The notes: generated from the letters alone by a model not told the origin. A stretch of DNA of 64,000 bases from Entomomonas asaccharolytica (GCF_016653615.1 NZ_CP067393.1:682001-746000), one strand, 5' to 3'. Positions 18,787-28,741 are shown, counted from the stretch's first letter. Program-made: numbers and translations.

Positions 18787-21546
18787 TCAGCTTTCCTGTT
18801 TTTTCAGTAATAAAATACTAATGCCTAATAACACAGGAATCATGGCCAGTAGCATATTAATTGAAGTATATAAATCTGAAAAAGTCAGTGCTTTGTTAAA
18901 TATGCCACGGGTAATTAATAGCATGTAGGTAGTAGGGAAGTATTCACCAATTAACCTTCCTCCGCCTTGCAAAGAGGATACTGGATTGATTACGCCAGCA
19001 AATTGAATAGCAGGTACTAAAGTTAAAATTACCGTTAAGAAAATAACAGCCACTTGGCTACGGGTTATGGTTGAAGCAAGTAAGCCATAACTAGTGGCTA
19101 CTATACAATATAGGAATATAGCAAAACAGAGTGTTAAGAAACTGCCTTTAATGGGTACATTAAAGATAGTTAAAGCCATAATTACTAATAGGAAAAAACT
19201 TAGCATGGAAAGCAGGATATAGGGTATTTGCTTACCAATTAAAAATTCTACCCGTGACATAGGGGTTACATACAGATTAAGGATTGAGCCTAGTTCTTTT
19301 TCACGCACAACTGATAATGCCGAAACCATAGCTGGCAACATCAATAATAGGATAGGAATGACCGCAGGCACCATGGCGGGTAAACTTTTAACATCAGGGT
19401 TATAGCGATAACGTGTTTCTATACTGGCATTACTGATGGTATCGTAACCTTGTCGTTCTCTAGCTTGCTCTGCCAGCCAACCTAAATGCAGCCCTTGTAC
19501 ATAACCGCGAATAGTTTCTGCACGCATTGGCATAGCACCATCAATCCATACACCAACCTCTGCTTGATCGCCACGTTCTATTTTTTTTGCAAAGTTAGGT
19601 GGAATTTCTACCGCAAGGTTAATATCACCCCTGCGCATGCGTTGATCCATTTCTTGATGGCTAGCAAGTGGTGGTTGTTCTATAAAGTAGCGAGAACCTG
19701 CAATATTTAATGTATAGTTTTGACTTAGGCCAGTTTGATCTTGGTCGAGTACCGCAAATCTTAGATTTTCTACGTCCAAAGTAATACCATAACCCATTAC
19801 TAGCATAAGTATGGCGGCACCTAATAACGCTAGGGTTGCTCTAATAGGGTCACGTCGTAATTCAAGCGATTCGCGCCACATACAACCGATCAGACGGTTT
19901 AAACTAAAAACACTGGGAGGTTTATGATTGCTACTCGTTTGTTGAGTTGTAGGTTCTGTAGTAGCAGAGGTTGTTTCTATCTCAGCTGTTGAAGTACCTG
20001 CACCTGCATCTAATAGATATTCTATAAAGGCTTGTTCAAGTGTTGCTGCATGGCGTTTTTCCATCAACTTAGCAGGAGTATCGCTATCCAACACTTTTCC
20101 TGCATGCATAAGTGACATGCGATCACATCGTTCTGCTTCGTTCATAAAGTGAGTAGTGATAAAGATCGTCACATTATCTTTACGAGATAACTCTACCAAT
20201 AAATGCCAAAAATTATCACGGGCAATTGGATCCACACCTGAGGTAGGTTCATCCAGAATTAAAATATCAGGATCATGAATAACCGCAACTGCCAACGATA
20301 AGCGTTGACGTACACCTAACGGAATATTATCAGGTAAGCTATCTCCTACATTTTCTAGACCAAAGCGCTGCAACATTTCATTGACACGGTTTGGTATTTT
20401 ATCTTCAGCAACACCAAATAACCGCGCATGTAACACAAGGTTCTGTTCAACTGTAAGTTCGCTATATAAGGAGAATGCTTGCGACATGTAGCCTAAACGT
20501 TTACGGGTGTTAAGATCATGGGCATCAATTTCATTACCAAATAACCATGCTTGCCCCTCAGTAGCAGGTAATAATCCTGTTAGCATTTTCATGGTAGTGG
20601 ATTTGCCACAACCATTGGAGCCTAGGAAACCAAATATTTCTCCTTGGGCAATTCTAAAATTAACATGATCTACCGCTACAAACTTACCAAAACGTTGGGT
20701 AAGCCCTTTAGCCTCAATAGCAATGGGGGTGTTTTGATCAATTTGCAAAGGAGGAATAACAACAGGTTTATAGCCTTGTTTTTTTTCTTCTGGCATTAAT
20801 TCAATAAAGGCTGCTTCTAATGACTCTTGCTGGGTCTTTTGTAATATTTCAGTAGGTGTGCCCGTTGCAAGTATTTTACCAGCATCCATTGCTACTAACC
20901 AATCAAAGCGTTCTGCTTCGTCCATATAGGCCGTGGCTACAATAACACTCATTTGTGGTCGTTGCTTACGGATATTATTGATCATATCCCAGAATTGAGC
21001 ACGGGATAGAGGGTCAACACCTGTGGTAGGTTCATCTAGTATGAGTAAATCTGGATCATGAATTAAGGCAGAACATAAGCCAAGCTTTTGTTTCATACCG
21101 CCAGAGAGTTTGCCAGCAGGTCTATCTAAAAAAGGGTAGAGGCCAGTACTTTTGGTAAGCTCGTCAATTCTACGACGACGTTCTGCTGCATTATGACCAA
21201 ATAAGCGCGCAAAAAATTGTAGGTTCTCTTCAACAGATAATGTTGGGTATAAATTTTTGCCTAATCCTTGTGGCATATAGGCAATACGTGAGCAAACTTG
21301 AGTACGATGCTGTTTGCTACGCATATCTCCATTTAGTGCTTCAACAGTGCCTTGTTGAATAACATGGGCACCAGAAATTAAAGATAATAAGCTAGATTTA
21401 CCCACACCATCTGGGCCAATTAACCCTACCATGCATTGAGCAGGTATATCTAAACTAACATTATCGAGTGCTAATGTTTTGCCATAACGCAGTGAGACAT
21501 TTGCCACGTGTACGACAGTCTGTGAAAAATCAATAGGGTTGGCCAT
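18787..21546 (-). CDS. rbbA: RbbA-like ABC transporter: two ATPase domains fused to an ABC-2 permease
   Basis: 919-aa fusion. The first nucleotide-binding domain (about 10-235) has Walker [10 protein letters not shown] at 44-52, signature LSGGMKQK and Walker [11 protein letters not shown]. The second (about 280-510) has GSNGCGKST, a degenerate signature ([12 protein letters not shown]) and [10 protein letters not shown]. The C-terminal third is an ABC-2 permease (about 560-919) with a periplasmic loop and the segment [23 protein letters not shown]. coli RbbA was reported as a ribosome-associated ATPase, but in this yhiI-rbbA-yhhJ context it most likely powers an exporter. It lies 10 bases after the HlyD gene and 3 bases before the second permease. 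Confidence 0.9.
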   Translation of the reverse strand: MANPIDFSQTVVHVANVSLRYGKTLALDNVSLDIPAQCMVGLIGPDGVGKSSLLSLISGAHVIQQGTVEALNGDMRSKQHRTQVCSRIAYMPQGLGKNLYPTLSVEENLQFFARLFGHNAAERRRRIDELTKSTGLYPFLDRPAGKLSGGMKQKLGLCSALIHDPDLLILDEPTTGVDPLSRAQFWDMINNIRKQRPQMSVIVATAYMDEAERFDWLVAMDAGKILATGTPTEILQKTQQESLEAAFIELMPEEKKQGYKPVVIPPLQIDQNTPIAIEAKGLTQRFGKFVAVDHVNFRIAQGEIFGFLGSNGCGKSTTMKMLTGLLPATEGQAWLFGNEIDAHDLNTRKRLGYMSQAFSLYSELTVEQNLVLHARLFGVAEDKIPNRVNEMLQRFGLENVGDSLPDNIPLGVRQRLSLAVAVIHDPDILILDEPTSGVDPIARDNFWHLLVELSRKDNVTIFITTHFMNEAERCDRMSLMHAGKVLDSDTPAKLMEKRHAATLEQAFIEYLLDAGAGTSTAEIETTSATTEPTTQQTSSNHKPPSVFSLNRLIGCMWRESLELRRDPIRATLALLGAAILMLVMGYGITLDVENLRFAVLDQDQTGLSQNYTLNIAGSRYFIEQPPLASHQEMDQRMRRGDINLAVEIPPNFAKKIERGDQAEVGVWIDGAMPMRAETIRGYVQGLHLGWLAEQARERQGYDTISNASIETRYRYNPDVKSLPAMVPAVIPILLLMLPAMVSALSVVREKELGSILNLYVTPMSRVEFLIGKQIPYILLSMLSFFLLVIMALTIFNVPIKGSFLTLCFAIFLYCIVATSYGLLASTITRSQVAVIFLTVILTLVPAIQFAGVINPVSSLQGGGRLIGEYFPTTYMLLITRGIFNKALTFSDLYTSINMLLAMIPVLLGISILLLKKQES

Positions 21547-21555
21547 ATTAAGCCC

Positions 21556-22641
21556 CTAATCTTTATTACACATGGGTACTAAATTAGATAATTCAGCTGG
21601 CCATGCCGCTTGTTTATCTAATTTTAACCAAGCGACTCCTGGTACACCTGTTTTAATTTGTTCTAAATAACAGTTTAAAAGTTCTGGTTTAATTTGCGCT
21701 TTAACTCGGAACATGAGTTTTTGACGTTCACTTTTTGTTTCTACGGTTTTAGGTGTAAATTGTGCAACACTAGCTACATAGGACACATAAGCAGGGATTG
21801 CTAGGTCTGGGAATACATCTAACACCATTCTGACTTCATCACCCAGTCTGACTTTACCTGCTACTGTTTCAGGTAAAAAGAAAGTAAGGTAAACATCATT
21901 TAGATCCACTACATTAAGTACCTTTCCGCCTCCCCCTAATACTTCACCGACTTGGGAGATTTTATATTGCACACGGCCATGAACTGTAGCAATTAATGTG
22001 CTGTCATTAATATCTGCCTGAATACGATCAATAGTTGCTTGGGCAGCTTTGCTGGCATAGCTGGCGCTAGTAACATTGGCTTCAGCTGCTTGAATAGCTG
22101 CTTCTGCTACAGCCACTTGTGCTTCAGCAGCAGTAACTGCAGCTTTTGCACTGTTAACAGAGGCTAGATCGTCATCATATATTTGCGCGGAAACAGCACC
22201 ACTACGGTGTAAGGGTGTAGAACGTTTAAGCCGTCTATTAGCTAAATCTAGGTCACTTTTACGTTGTAGTACAACAGCTTCAATAGCAGCTTTATCACTC
22301 ATTTTTAACGCAAGCTGTGCTTTAGCATTTACTTCATTACTAATAGCTTGTTGTAATTGTGCTCTAGCTTCATTAAGTTGCTGTTCTAACACATCGGTTT
22401 GCATAATTACTAAAGGTTGTCCTTTTTCGACAAAGTCACCTTCTTGTACTAGTATTTTTTCAATACGTGCAGCCAATTTCGTAGAAACATTAATTTCCGT
22501 AGCTTCTATACGACCATTACCATTGACAAAGCCTTCACCAAAATCTTTAGTTGTTAGTTGTGTCCATGCTAGATAACCCACAATTAGAAGGACTACAATG
22601 ATGATGACTATTAATAACGGTTTTTTTATTTCAGTTTTCAT
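21556..22641 (-). CDS. HlyD family periplasmic adaptor (YhiI-like)
   Basis: 361-aa membrane-fusion protein that links the ABC permeases to the periplasm or outer membrane. It has an N-terminal membrane anchor (about residues 9-28, LLIVIIIVVLLIVGYLAW), a biotinyl-lipoyl half-motif (GRIEATEINVSTKLAARIEKILVQEGDFVEKGQPLVIM), a long alanine-rich coiled-coil hairpin (about 90-210), the second lipoyl half (ATVHGRVQYKISQVGEVLGGGG) and a beta-barrel domain. It is the first gene of the operon, with rbbA 9 bases downstream. The region 22642-22812 upstream carries no gene. Confidence 0.92.
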   Translation of the reverse strand: MKTEIKKPLLIVIIIVVLLIVGYLAWTQLTTKDFGEGFVNGNGRIEATEINVSTKLAARIEKILVQEGDFVEKGQPLVIMQTDVLEQQLNEARAQLQQAISNEVNAKAQLALKMSDKAAIEAVVLQRKSDLDLANRRLKRSTPLHRSGAVSAQIYDDDLASVNSAKAAVTAAEAQVAVAEAAIQAAEANVTSASYASKAAQATIDRIQADINDSTLIATVHGRVQYKISQVGEVLGGGGKVLNVVDLNDVYLTFFLPETVAGKVRLGDEVRMVLDVFPDLAIPAYVSYVASVAQFTPKTVETKSERQKLMFRVKAQIKPELLNCYLEQIKTGVPGVAWLKLDKQAAWPAELSNLVPMCNKD

Positions 22642-22812
22642 GGTGTAGAGTCTCTATCTATAAAAGATGTTCAACTATTCAAACAGTTGTTAGTGTCGAT
22701 ATGGTTATTTGATCTTTTCTAGCAGAGAAAGTCAATGTATATCATCGTTAATAACAGTACATATCCATAGTAGTTCAGTTATACCTGTAAGAGTCATTAC
22801 TTCTTAAAAGGG

Positions 22813-23295
22813 TTAGTCACTAAAGATTAAGAACTGTTGTCCATTAAAGATAAATTTGGCTTTTTCAGTAAGTCCTAATTTTTGATGGGCATGGATAGAT
22901 TCTATATTGTCCTCTCCTATAAAAAGTAGAGGATGAAACTCAGGCAATAGCTGTTGTAATTTTTGATACATTAATTCAATAACACCTTGGTTGCGAAACT
23001 CTTCATCAATACAAACAGGCCCATAAAGGTAGTTATCTGCTGTAATCGGATGAACGGCTAACATAGCTTGAATAATGGGTGGTAAATCTTCTTGGGGAGG
23101 TGCAGCAAACACTACGCCTATTACTTTAGAGTCATGGCAAGCAATCACTACAGTAAGTGCTTCATTCACCATTGCAGTGGTCTTTTTTAGTGAAAAATTA
23201 CTAAATAGGCCGCCATTTTCATTCTGCTCATATTTCTGTAGTAGTTTGGTTATTGCAGGGATATCATTTGTTTCAGCAGTGGTAATTGTAAACAT
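22813..23295 (-). CDS. GNAT family N-acetyltransferase
   Basis: 160-aa protein with the GCN5-related acetyltransferase fold. It has the N-terminal FTITTAETNDIPAITKLLQKYE helix pair, the acceptor-side strand VVIACHDSKVIGVVFAA and the acetyl-CoA-binding motif A, VCIDEEFRNQGVIELMYQKLQQL (the QxxGxI/V variant). A C-terminal DNIESIHAHQKLGLTEKAKFIFNG is typical of motif B. The substrate cannot be inferred. It is a single-gene unit on the minus strand between the ABC exporter operon and the ftr operon. No operon partner is apparent. Confidence 0.85.
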   Translation of the reverse strand: MFTITTAETNDIPAITKLLQKYEQNENGGLFSNFSLKKTTAMVNEALTVVIACHDSKVIGVVFAAPPQEDLPPIIQAMLAVHPITADNYLYGPVCIDEEFRNQGVIELMYQKLQQLLPEFHPLLFIGEDNIESIHAHQKLGLTEKAKFIFNGQQFLIFSD

Positions 23296-23450
23296 AATGG
23301 TAGACTCCTAATTTATTTAAAGAAGCAGCGTACTATATCGTTCAAGAAATAATGACTTAGCCTAGCTATTTTCTTTGGTAATAGTTAACGCGATACTCTT
23401 AAAAGGGTGATAAAAGGTATATTAAGGAGAATGAATAGAATAAAACAATA

Positions 23451-23477
23451 GGACAATTAGCGTAATACCAATTGTCC
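23451..23477 (-). terminator. terminator of the ftr operon
   Basis: GGACAATT and AATTGTCC form an 8-bp stem 8 bases past the ftrD stop codon. On the minus strand it is followed by TATTGTTTTATTC. Confidence 0.7.
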
Positions 23478-23484
23478 ATCCCTA

Positions 23485-24999
23485 TTAATGTAATGAGGTT
23501 TGTTTAGAGGAAGGATTTTTTGTCAATAATTTTGATATAATTAGTTTTACTATAATAAAAGCAAGAATAAACAAGGCAATATGTGAAGCCAGTTGAATGG
23601 TAGATGCTTTAATGAGACGGGCATCGCTCCAACCCCAGAACATTAAATACCAATTATAAAGTACAAAAGCACAAATACTACTAAAACAGATTAAAACAGC
23701 TAAACGTTTAAAGCCAAAGACTTGTTGTCTATTAAGTACTTTCCAAGCTAATACCAAACTCCACACTAAAGCGCCCACTAATAAGAGTAAGCGCATATCT
23801 TGTACCCATGTAATAGCAAAACCATTTTGTCTAACCAGTTTAACAGTAGTTGCTGTTAAACCAAGAAATAGACCAACACCGCCAATAGGGATTAATGCTA
23901 AACAAATATGTGTATAGAAAGTTTTTCCTTTATTAGCGATTTTACTGGCAAGATGCATGATTAAACTAAATACAGCACCTAGCCCAATGCCATGGCCAAC
24001 AATATAAGCAACTACACAAAAACCATCTACCCAGTTAAAGGCATCGTTATTTTCTGGATAATGGGTAAACAACCACCAAGGCGTATTTTGATTAAGTGGC
24101 CAGAAGATGTCATGCATTACTAACCATTCTGCAATAGTCTGCTTAGCATAAATAAACCACGGACTTACCGTCCAAGTGAAGGCGCCAATAGCTAAACCGA
24201 GAATACCATATAATAAAAGATGGATTAACCACGGATTTGATTCTTCTTGCCCATAATCTACCACTTCCTCATTAACTGAACGGATAGATAGTCTCACCGC
24301 ATCTCGTTGCCCACTACAGCGACCACAAGCATGGCATGCTGAAGCACCATGCATTCTACGTATATCTATTAAAGGGGCACAGTTAGGTACAGGTAAATGA
24401 GGCTGTGGGTTTTCTTGCCAGCGTTTTTCGTCAACTTTGAAATGGACAGGTGCTAACCTTGCAAGTAAAGAAAATACGCCACTAACAGGGCAAAGGTATC
24501 TACACCAAACCCGTTTGTTACGCCCGTATAGAAGTCCTATTCCCACTGCGGCTACGGTAGAACCACCTAGAATAAGCAAGGCAGGTTTTGCATAGTCGTA
24601 AACACTAATCATTTGTCCATAAAGGGTAGTTAGAGCAAAGGCTATAGCAGGCCAGCCATTCCATTTAAGCCAATTAGGAACACCTTTATTTTTACCATGC
24701 TTACTAGCCCATTCAGCTAATGCACCCTCAGGGCAAAAAATACCGCACCATGCTCGACCAAATAATACCATAGAGACTAGTACAAAAGGCCACCAAATAC
24801 CCCAAAATACAAACTGAGCAAATAGCGAGATGTTGTTTAGTGCCCTTGCTTTATCAGGTGGTAATGACAGAAAAGCAGGAATAGTTAATAGCACAAGATA
24901 GAACAGAATAATAAACCATTGTATACCTCGAATAACTCCCCCATAGCGGCGCATAGCATCGCCAAGTTTGGAAAGGGGGGTGACAGGTAAACTACTCAT
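23485..24999 (-). CDS. ftrD: FtrD-like membrane polyferredoxin of ferrous-iron transport
   Basis: 504-aa integral membrane protein with about nine to ten hydrophobic segments and cysteine clusters for iron-sulfur centres: AWCGIFCPEGALAEW, WCRYLCPVSGVF, and a ferredoxin-like C-x2-C-x2-C near ASACHACGRCSGQ with an upstream PNCAPLIDI cysteine. This NapH/NosR/CcoG-like pattern is that of FtrD in the FtrABCD Fe(II) system known from Bordetella and Brucella, where it is thought to take electrons from the oxidised iron cycle in the periplasm. It is the last gene, 18 bases after ftrC, followed by a hairpin terminator. Confidence 0.88.
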   Translation of the reverse strand: MSSLPVTPLSKLGDAMRRYGGVIRGIQWFIILFYLVLLTIPAFLSLPPDKARALNNISLFAQFVFWGIWWPFVLVSMVLFGRAWCGIFCPEGALAEWASKHGKNKGVPNWLKWNGWPAIAFALTTLYGQMISVYDYAKPALLILGGSTVAAVGIGLLYGRNKRVWCRYLCPVSGVFSLLARLAPVHFKVDEKRWQENPQPHLPVPNCAPLIDIRRMHGASACHACGRCSGQRDAVRLSIRSVNEEVVDYGQEESNPWLIHLLLYGILGLAIGAFTWTVSPWFIYAKQTIAEWLVMHDIFWPLNQNTPWWLFTHYPENNDAFNWVDGFCVVAYIVGHGIGLGAVFSLIMHLASKIANKGKTFYTHICLALIPIGGVGLFLGLTATTVKLVRQNGFAITWVQDMRLLLLVGALVWSLVLAWKVLNRQQVFGFKRLAVLICFSSICAFVLYNWYLMFWGWSDARLIKASTIQLASHIALFILAFIIVKLIISKLLTKNPSSKQTSLH

Positions 25000-25017
25000 A
25001 ATATCTGTCCTACAAAT

Positions 25018-25869
25018 TTATTGCTTAATACGGTTATTGTATTGTGTCCATATAATAGCAATAATCCAATAAAGAGGGATTAGAATTATACCTAATAACA
25101 TAGGTTGTGCACGATAACCCGTTATACTTGCGATGAAACTACCCATAGTGGTGGTGTCTGATAGGATAAAAGAACTATCCCATACAGGATCAAAGAACGT
25201 ATAGCTCCACTCAGGGGCATCAGCATTGGCAAGCATATCAATGATAAGACCACTTGATTTATCTAAGGCTGACATTAATAAAGCACCACCTAACAATAAT
25301 AAGATAACGGCACTCACATTAAAAAATACCCGCCATGAGATAATATGGCTGGTAAGCTGCAATAACATAAAGGTTGCATAGCCTAAGATAAAGCCTGCAA
25401 TACTGCCTAATGTCAGTAACCAGAATGCTGTACCTTGTGCAGCAGCAAAATTGCTATAAAGGAAAATAACAATTTCAGAGCCTTCACGGGCAATTGCTAA
25501 CATGGCTAGCAGTAAAATGCCAATGCCACCACGCTGAGCAAAACTTTGTGCTGCCTCTGTTTCTAAGTTCTTTTTCATTGCACGGCCATTCTTCTGCATC
25601 CAAATTACCATCTGAAAAATCAGAATACTGGCTACGGCCATCATAATAACTTGAAACCAATCACCACCTGTACCAGAAAACCATTCGCCTGCTAAAGTAA
25701 AGCCAACCGCTAATGCACAGGCAAATAAGATACCTAATGCTGTGCCTATCCATAGCATTTTTTTAGTATGACCAGAATTTGCTTGATGGTTAATCCAAGC
25801 ATATAAAATTCCTATTACTAGTAATGCTTCAACGCTTTCTCGCCAAACAATAAATAGAGCTTGCCACAT
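25018..25869 (-). CDS. ftrC: FTR1 family iron permease
   Basis: 283-aa, about seven-helix permease of the FTR1/EfeU family that moves iron through the inner membrane. Both iron-coordinating REXXE motifs are present: WRESVEALLVIG at residues 9-20 and REGSEIVIFLYS near residue 120. It lies between the cupredoxin-like gene and the polyferredoxin gene with short gaps, which identifies it as FtrC of the FtrABCD system. The other FTR1 type, EfeUOB, would have an EfeB peroxidase instead; none is present. Confidence 0.93.
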   Translation of the reverse strand: MWQALFIVWRESVEALLVIGILYAWINHQANSGHTKKMLWIGTALGILFACALAVGFTLAGEWFSGTGGDWFQVIMMAVASILIFQMVIWMQKNGRAMKKNLETEAAQSFAQRGGIGILLLAMLAIAREGSEIVIFLYSNFAAAQGTAFWLLTLGSIAGFILGYATFMLLQLTSHIISWRVFFNVSAVILLLLGGALLMSALDKSSGLIIDMLANADAPEWSYTFFDPVWDSSFILSDTTTMGSFIASITGYRAQPMLLGIILIPLYWIIAIIWTQYNNRIKQ

Positions 25870-25897
25870 TTTAAATTGTAACTCCTAGCAGAATAGG

Positions 25898-26230
25898 TTA
25901 TTTAACATTGATGGTGAAACCAGCCATATCCAGATGAAATTCATCTATAAAATGATAAGAACCTGGTTTTAACGGATGAATAACCACAAAAGAGCTAACG
26001 CCTGCAGCTAATACTTTTTCTACACGCATTGATAAGTTTTCAAACTCAGCAGGGCCACTACCAATATTTTTGATAATAATTTTAAAACGTTGTTTAGCAG
26101 GTACTTCAATTGAGCTTGGGGAAAAGACACCATCTTTAATAGTTATTTCATAGGTGGGTAATGGTGCAGCTATAGCAGTAACAGTGATAAACAATAAGGC
26201 AATAAGGGTAAGAAATTTTCTAGTTAACAT
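25898..26230 (-). CDS. ftrB: FtrB-like periplasmic cupredoxin-domain protein
   Basis: 110-aa secreted protein. Signal peptide residues 1-22 (MLTRKFLTLIALLFITVTAIAA), then a cupredoxin-like beta sandwich (PTYEITIKDGVFSPSSIEVPAKQRFKIIIKNIG ... EFENL ... HPLKPGSYHFIDEFH). In FtrABCD the FtrB protein is thought to oxidise Fe(II) or pass it on beside FtrA. The ATG at 26230 was chosen because the frame's upstream TTG (26266) lies inside the terminator hairpin that follows ftrA. The usual copper ligand set is not complete by eye, which is normal for this EfeO-cupredoxin-like group. Confidence 0.87.
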   Translation of the reverse strand: MLTRKFLTLIALLFITVTAIAAPLPTYEITIKDGVFSPSSIEVPAKQRFKIIIKNIGSGPAEFENLSMRVEKVLAAGVSSFVVIHPLKPGSYHFIDEFHLDMAGFTINVK

Positions 26231-26257
26231 AGCTTGTCTCACAAAATTTGAAACGCA

Positions 26258-26287
26258 AAAAGCCAATCAAGTGAGTGATTGGCTTTT
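26258..26287 (-). terminator. intrinsic terminator between ftrA and ftrB
   Basis: AAAAGCCAATCA and its exact reverse complement (12 bp) flank a 6-base loop, and on the minus strand the stem ends in TTTTT. It sits 35 bases after the ftrA stop codon and 28 bases before the ftrB ATG. ftrBCD would depend on read-through, so ftrA would be made in excess. Confidence 0.85.
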
Positions 26288-26321
26288 ACTTAAAGAAAAC
26301 TTTAAGATAAATATAGAGTTA

Positions 26322-26852
26322 CTAATAACCACCTTTTTTGCCTATACCTGCATAAACAAAATCATAACTTGTTTCACACTTTTCAAACCAAGGTGCTACG
26401 CCCGTTTCTTTATCGGTGTGACGGCCAAACATGCTATTTTTACCTGGAGGTAAGATAGTAAATTTTAAATTGTATTTGCCAGGGCCTAATAATTTAACAT
26501 TATCACCATAATGTGGACCGTCATTAGCAACCATAGGGTGGAAAGTACCTTCTACTTTTTCAGTACTGCCTACTTTAGTTAATACAAAATTAACTTGTAA
26601 GTAAGGAATCCAACTACCTTCTTGGAAACCATTTTGGTTATCTTCCAATGCGGTTATGTCTGCTTCTAAATGAACATCTGAATCTTTGGCAGGACGCATC
26701 ATTCCTGGAGGATCCATTTCAATGGGTTGTAAATAAACAGCCGCAATTTCCATTCCACCACATTGCTGTGGTTTACCAACAGGGTATTCCTTAGCCATGC
26801 TGATAGAAGTAGTACAAAGTAAAATAGCGGGTAGAATAAATAAAGAACGCAT
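26322..26852 (-). CDS. ftrA: FtrA/P19-type periplasmic iron-binding protein
   Basis: 176-aa secreted protein of the P19/Tp34 family that binds iron (with copper) in the periplasm and feeds the FtrC permease. Signal peptide about 1-20 (RSLFILPAILLCTTSISMA). The mature part has the family core EYPVGKPQQCGGMEIAAVYLQP, the metal-site histidines in SDVHLEADITA and NDGPHYGDNVKL, and the C-terminal segment FGRHTDKETGVAPWFEKCETSYDFVYAG. The ATG at 26852 follows GGAGATATTT; an ATG four codons earlier is too close to any ribosome binding site. It is the first gene of ftrABCD, with a Fur-box-like sequence about 95 bases upstream and a terminator immediately downstream. Confidence 0.92.
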   Translation of the reverse strand: MRSLFILPAILLCTTSISMAKEYPVGKPQQCGGMEIAAVYLQPIEMDPPGMMRPAKDSDVHLEADITALEDNQNGFQEGSWIPYLQVNFVLTKVGSTEKVEGTFHPMVANDGPHYGDNVKLLGPGKYNLKFTILPPGKNSMFGRHTDKETGVAPWFEKCETSYDFVYAGIGKKGGY

Positions 26853-26944
26853 AAATATCTCCATATATTAAACTCAAATAACAAGCGAGTTAAATAATAA
26901 GTTAGGTACTACATAAAGCATGAAAATTTAGATATTACTTATTT

Positions 26945-26963
26945 GCTAATAGTAATCATTATT
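26945..26963. promoter_or_regulatory. Fur-box-like sequence upstream of ftrA
   Basis: GCTAATAGTAATCATTATT matches the 19-bp Fur consensus GATAATGATAATCATTATC at 15 positions. It lies about 95 bases upstream of the ftrA ATG, as expected for iron-repressed transcription. The rest of 26865-27311 is AT rich; a TATAAT at 27223-27228 may serve the lipoprotein gene to the right. No gene is seen there. Confidence 0.7.
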
Positions 26964-27311
26964 AAATAGATTGGCAATAGCATTATTAAACCTTTAATGC
27001 AAAAAATCATAATTTAGTTTTATAGAAGGGAGATAAATGAATCATTGCTGAAATATTTTGATAAATATCACAAAATATTATCTTTCGAGCATTAGCTAGG
27101 CTAACAAATATTTGCTGAAAAATATAACAATGTTATCATTTAGCCAGCTATATTATTAGTAATCTTAATTGGAGCTTAAATTTTGATATACTTTTTAGCT
27201 CAAGGACTGTACATAATGTAGTTATAATGGTAGGATTTTGCTACCGTTATTATTTGCGGAACTGTATTTCAATTGGAATAAAATTCTAAAATTCGTATGA
27301 AAGGAAAAAAT

Positions 27312-27797
27312 ATGCTTAAGTCTATTAAATTTGCTGCATTAGCAGGTGCTGTAGTAGTTGCTGCTGGTTGCCATAGCTTTAACACTAACAAACCAAGTGC
27401 TACTTTAAGCCCACGTTTAGTTACTAATGAATTACGTGCTGACATCAAAGTTGGTGAGAAAGTAACTGGTGAGTCTAGCTTAAACGTTTTATTCGGTTTC
27501 ATCGCTTTTGGTGGCGACAGCAATTTTGCTGATGGCGTAGGTTATGATGGCATTACTGGTGGTGGTTTATTACCTGCTAACCCATTAGACAAAACTCCAC
27601 AAGTTCAATCAGCTGCTGCTTACAATGCATTAGCTCCAGTTAATGGTGATGTATTAATCTCTCCACGTTACGAAGTAACTGTAGATGATTTCTTTGTATT
27701 CAAAACAATTCACGTTAAAGTAACTGGTTACAAAGGTACTGTAAACAGCATTACTAGCACAAACAACTACAATGTTTGCTGCACAGTTGGTAATTAA
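27312..27797 (+). CDS. small secreted lipoprotein, unknown function
   Basis: 161 aa. The lipoprotein signal peptide is clear: LKSIKFAALAGAVVVAAGC with the lipobox cysteine near residue 20. The mature part has no domain I can name with confidence. It contains GESSLNVLFGFIAFGGD and ALAPVNGDVLISPRYEVTVDDFFVFKTIHVKVTGYKGTV, which recalls small TRL-like lipoproteins of Gram-negative bacteria. The ATG at 27312 follows AAGGAAAAAAT; an in-frame ATG at 27297 lies upstream of that site. Codon choice (GGT, CGT, AAC, GCT) resembles that of highly expressed genes, and a strong private terminator follows. It is probably an abundant envelope protein in a one-gene unit. Confidence 0.75.
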   Translation: MLKSIKFAALAGAVVVAAGCHSFNTNKPSATLSPRLVTNELRADIKVGEKVTGESSLNVLFGFIAFGGDSNFADGVGYDGITGGGLLPANPLDKTPQVQSAAAYNALAPVNGDVLISPRYEVTVDDFFVFKTIHVKVTGYKGTVNSITSTNNYNVCCTVGN

Positions 27798-27817
27798 TTC
27801 TTAATTGAATTAATTAA

Positions 27818-27848
27818 AAGCCAGCAGTTTTACTGCTGGCTTTTTTTT
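27818..27848 (+). terminator. strong intrinsic terminator after the lipoprotein gene
   Basis: AAGCCAGCAG and CTGCTGGCTT form a 10-bp stem with loop TTTTA and are followed by about ten T. Confidence 0.95.
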
Positions 27849-27997
27849 GTCTTTAATTTACGCATAATAATAAACAATTAAACGATTTAGAAATTCTATA
27901 GATAGAACTAAGTGCTATAAAAAAAGTATTTTTTATAATGTATAATTTAAAAAGGAAAGGTATATATTGTTGTTGGTAAGACGAGGTTGTATTAGAA

Positions 27998-28741
27998 ATG
28001 GTTTTAAGAATTTGTATTTTGGAAACAGACTTTATTCGGCCTGAGCTAGTGGCAGAGTATCATGGTTATGGTGCGATGTTTGAGAAAATGTTTTCTACGC
28101 AACCTATTGCTGTTGAATGTAAAGTATACAATGTTGTTAATGGGGATTACCCAAGTGCAGATGAACAATGGGATGCTTATCTAATTACGGGTAGTAAAGC
28201 GGATTCTTTTGCTAATGATCCTTGGATAGAAACATTAAAAGTTTATGTGAAAAATTTATTTGATCAAGGAAAGATTTTATTGGGCGTATGCTTTGGCCAT
28301 CAATTACTGGCATTAGTATTCGGTGGTAAGGTAGAGCGTGCTATACAAGGCTGGGGAGTAGGCTCTCACCATTACGATGTCAACCATAAAGCTGATTGGA
28401 TGACACCTGCATTAGATAAATTGACGTTATTAATCAGTCATCAAGATCAAGTAACCTTATTACCAGAATCCGCTACATTAGTTGCAAAGAGTGATTTTTG
28501 TCCAAATGCTGCATTTACTATAGGAAAGCAGGTTTTATGTTTTCAAGGGCATCCTGAGTTTGTTGTAAATTATGCCAAAGCTATATTTGATAGTAGAGAA
28601 GAGCAATTAGGGAAAGAGTTATATGCTAAAGCTATCAGTAGCTTATCTGCAGAACATCAAGGTGTTGTGGTAGCAGAATGGATGGCAAGGTTTGTACAAG
28701 AAGGGTTAACTCAACAAAATAGTGCATTAGAACAAAGATAA
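27998..28741 (+). CDS. class I glutamine amidotransferase-like protein
   Basis: 247-aa stand-alone GATase1-fold protein (GMP-synthase-like, YfeJ type). The nucleophile elbow is GVCFGHQLLA (catalytic Cys near residue 99), the oxyanion strand YLITGSKADSFAND precedes it, and the catalytic His-x-Glu is in FQGHPEF. The acceptor domain or partner is not present, so the biological substrate is unknown; homologues include gamma-glutamyl-compound hydrolases. It stands alone on the plus strand, with the bacteriohemerythrin gene converging on it across a shared hairpin. Confidence 0.85.
   Translation: MVLRICILETDFIRPELVAEYHGYGAMFEKMFSTQPIAVECKVYNVVNGDYPSADEQWDAYLITGSKADSFANDPWIETLKVYVKNLFDQGKILLGVCFGHQLLALVFGGKVERAIQGWGVGSHHYDVNHKADWMTPALDKLTLLISHQDQVTLLPESATLVAKSDFCPNAAFTIGKQVLCFQGHPEFVVNYAKAIFDSREEQLGKELYAKAISSLSAEHQGVVVAEWMARFVQEGLTQQNSALEQR

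Noticed and set aside
18787-21546. RbbA as a ribosome-associated ATPase
   Set aside because: The operon with HlyD and a second ABC-2 permease indicates an exporter. The ribosome link is only from the E. coli name.
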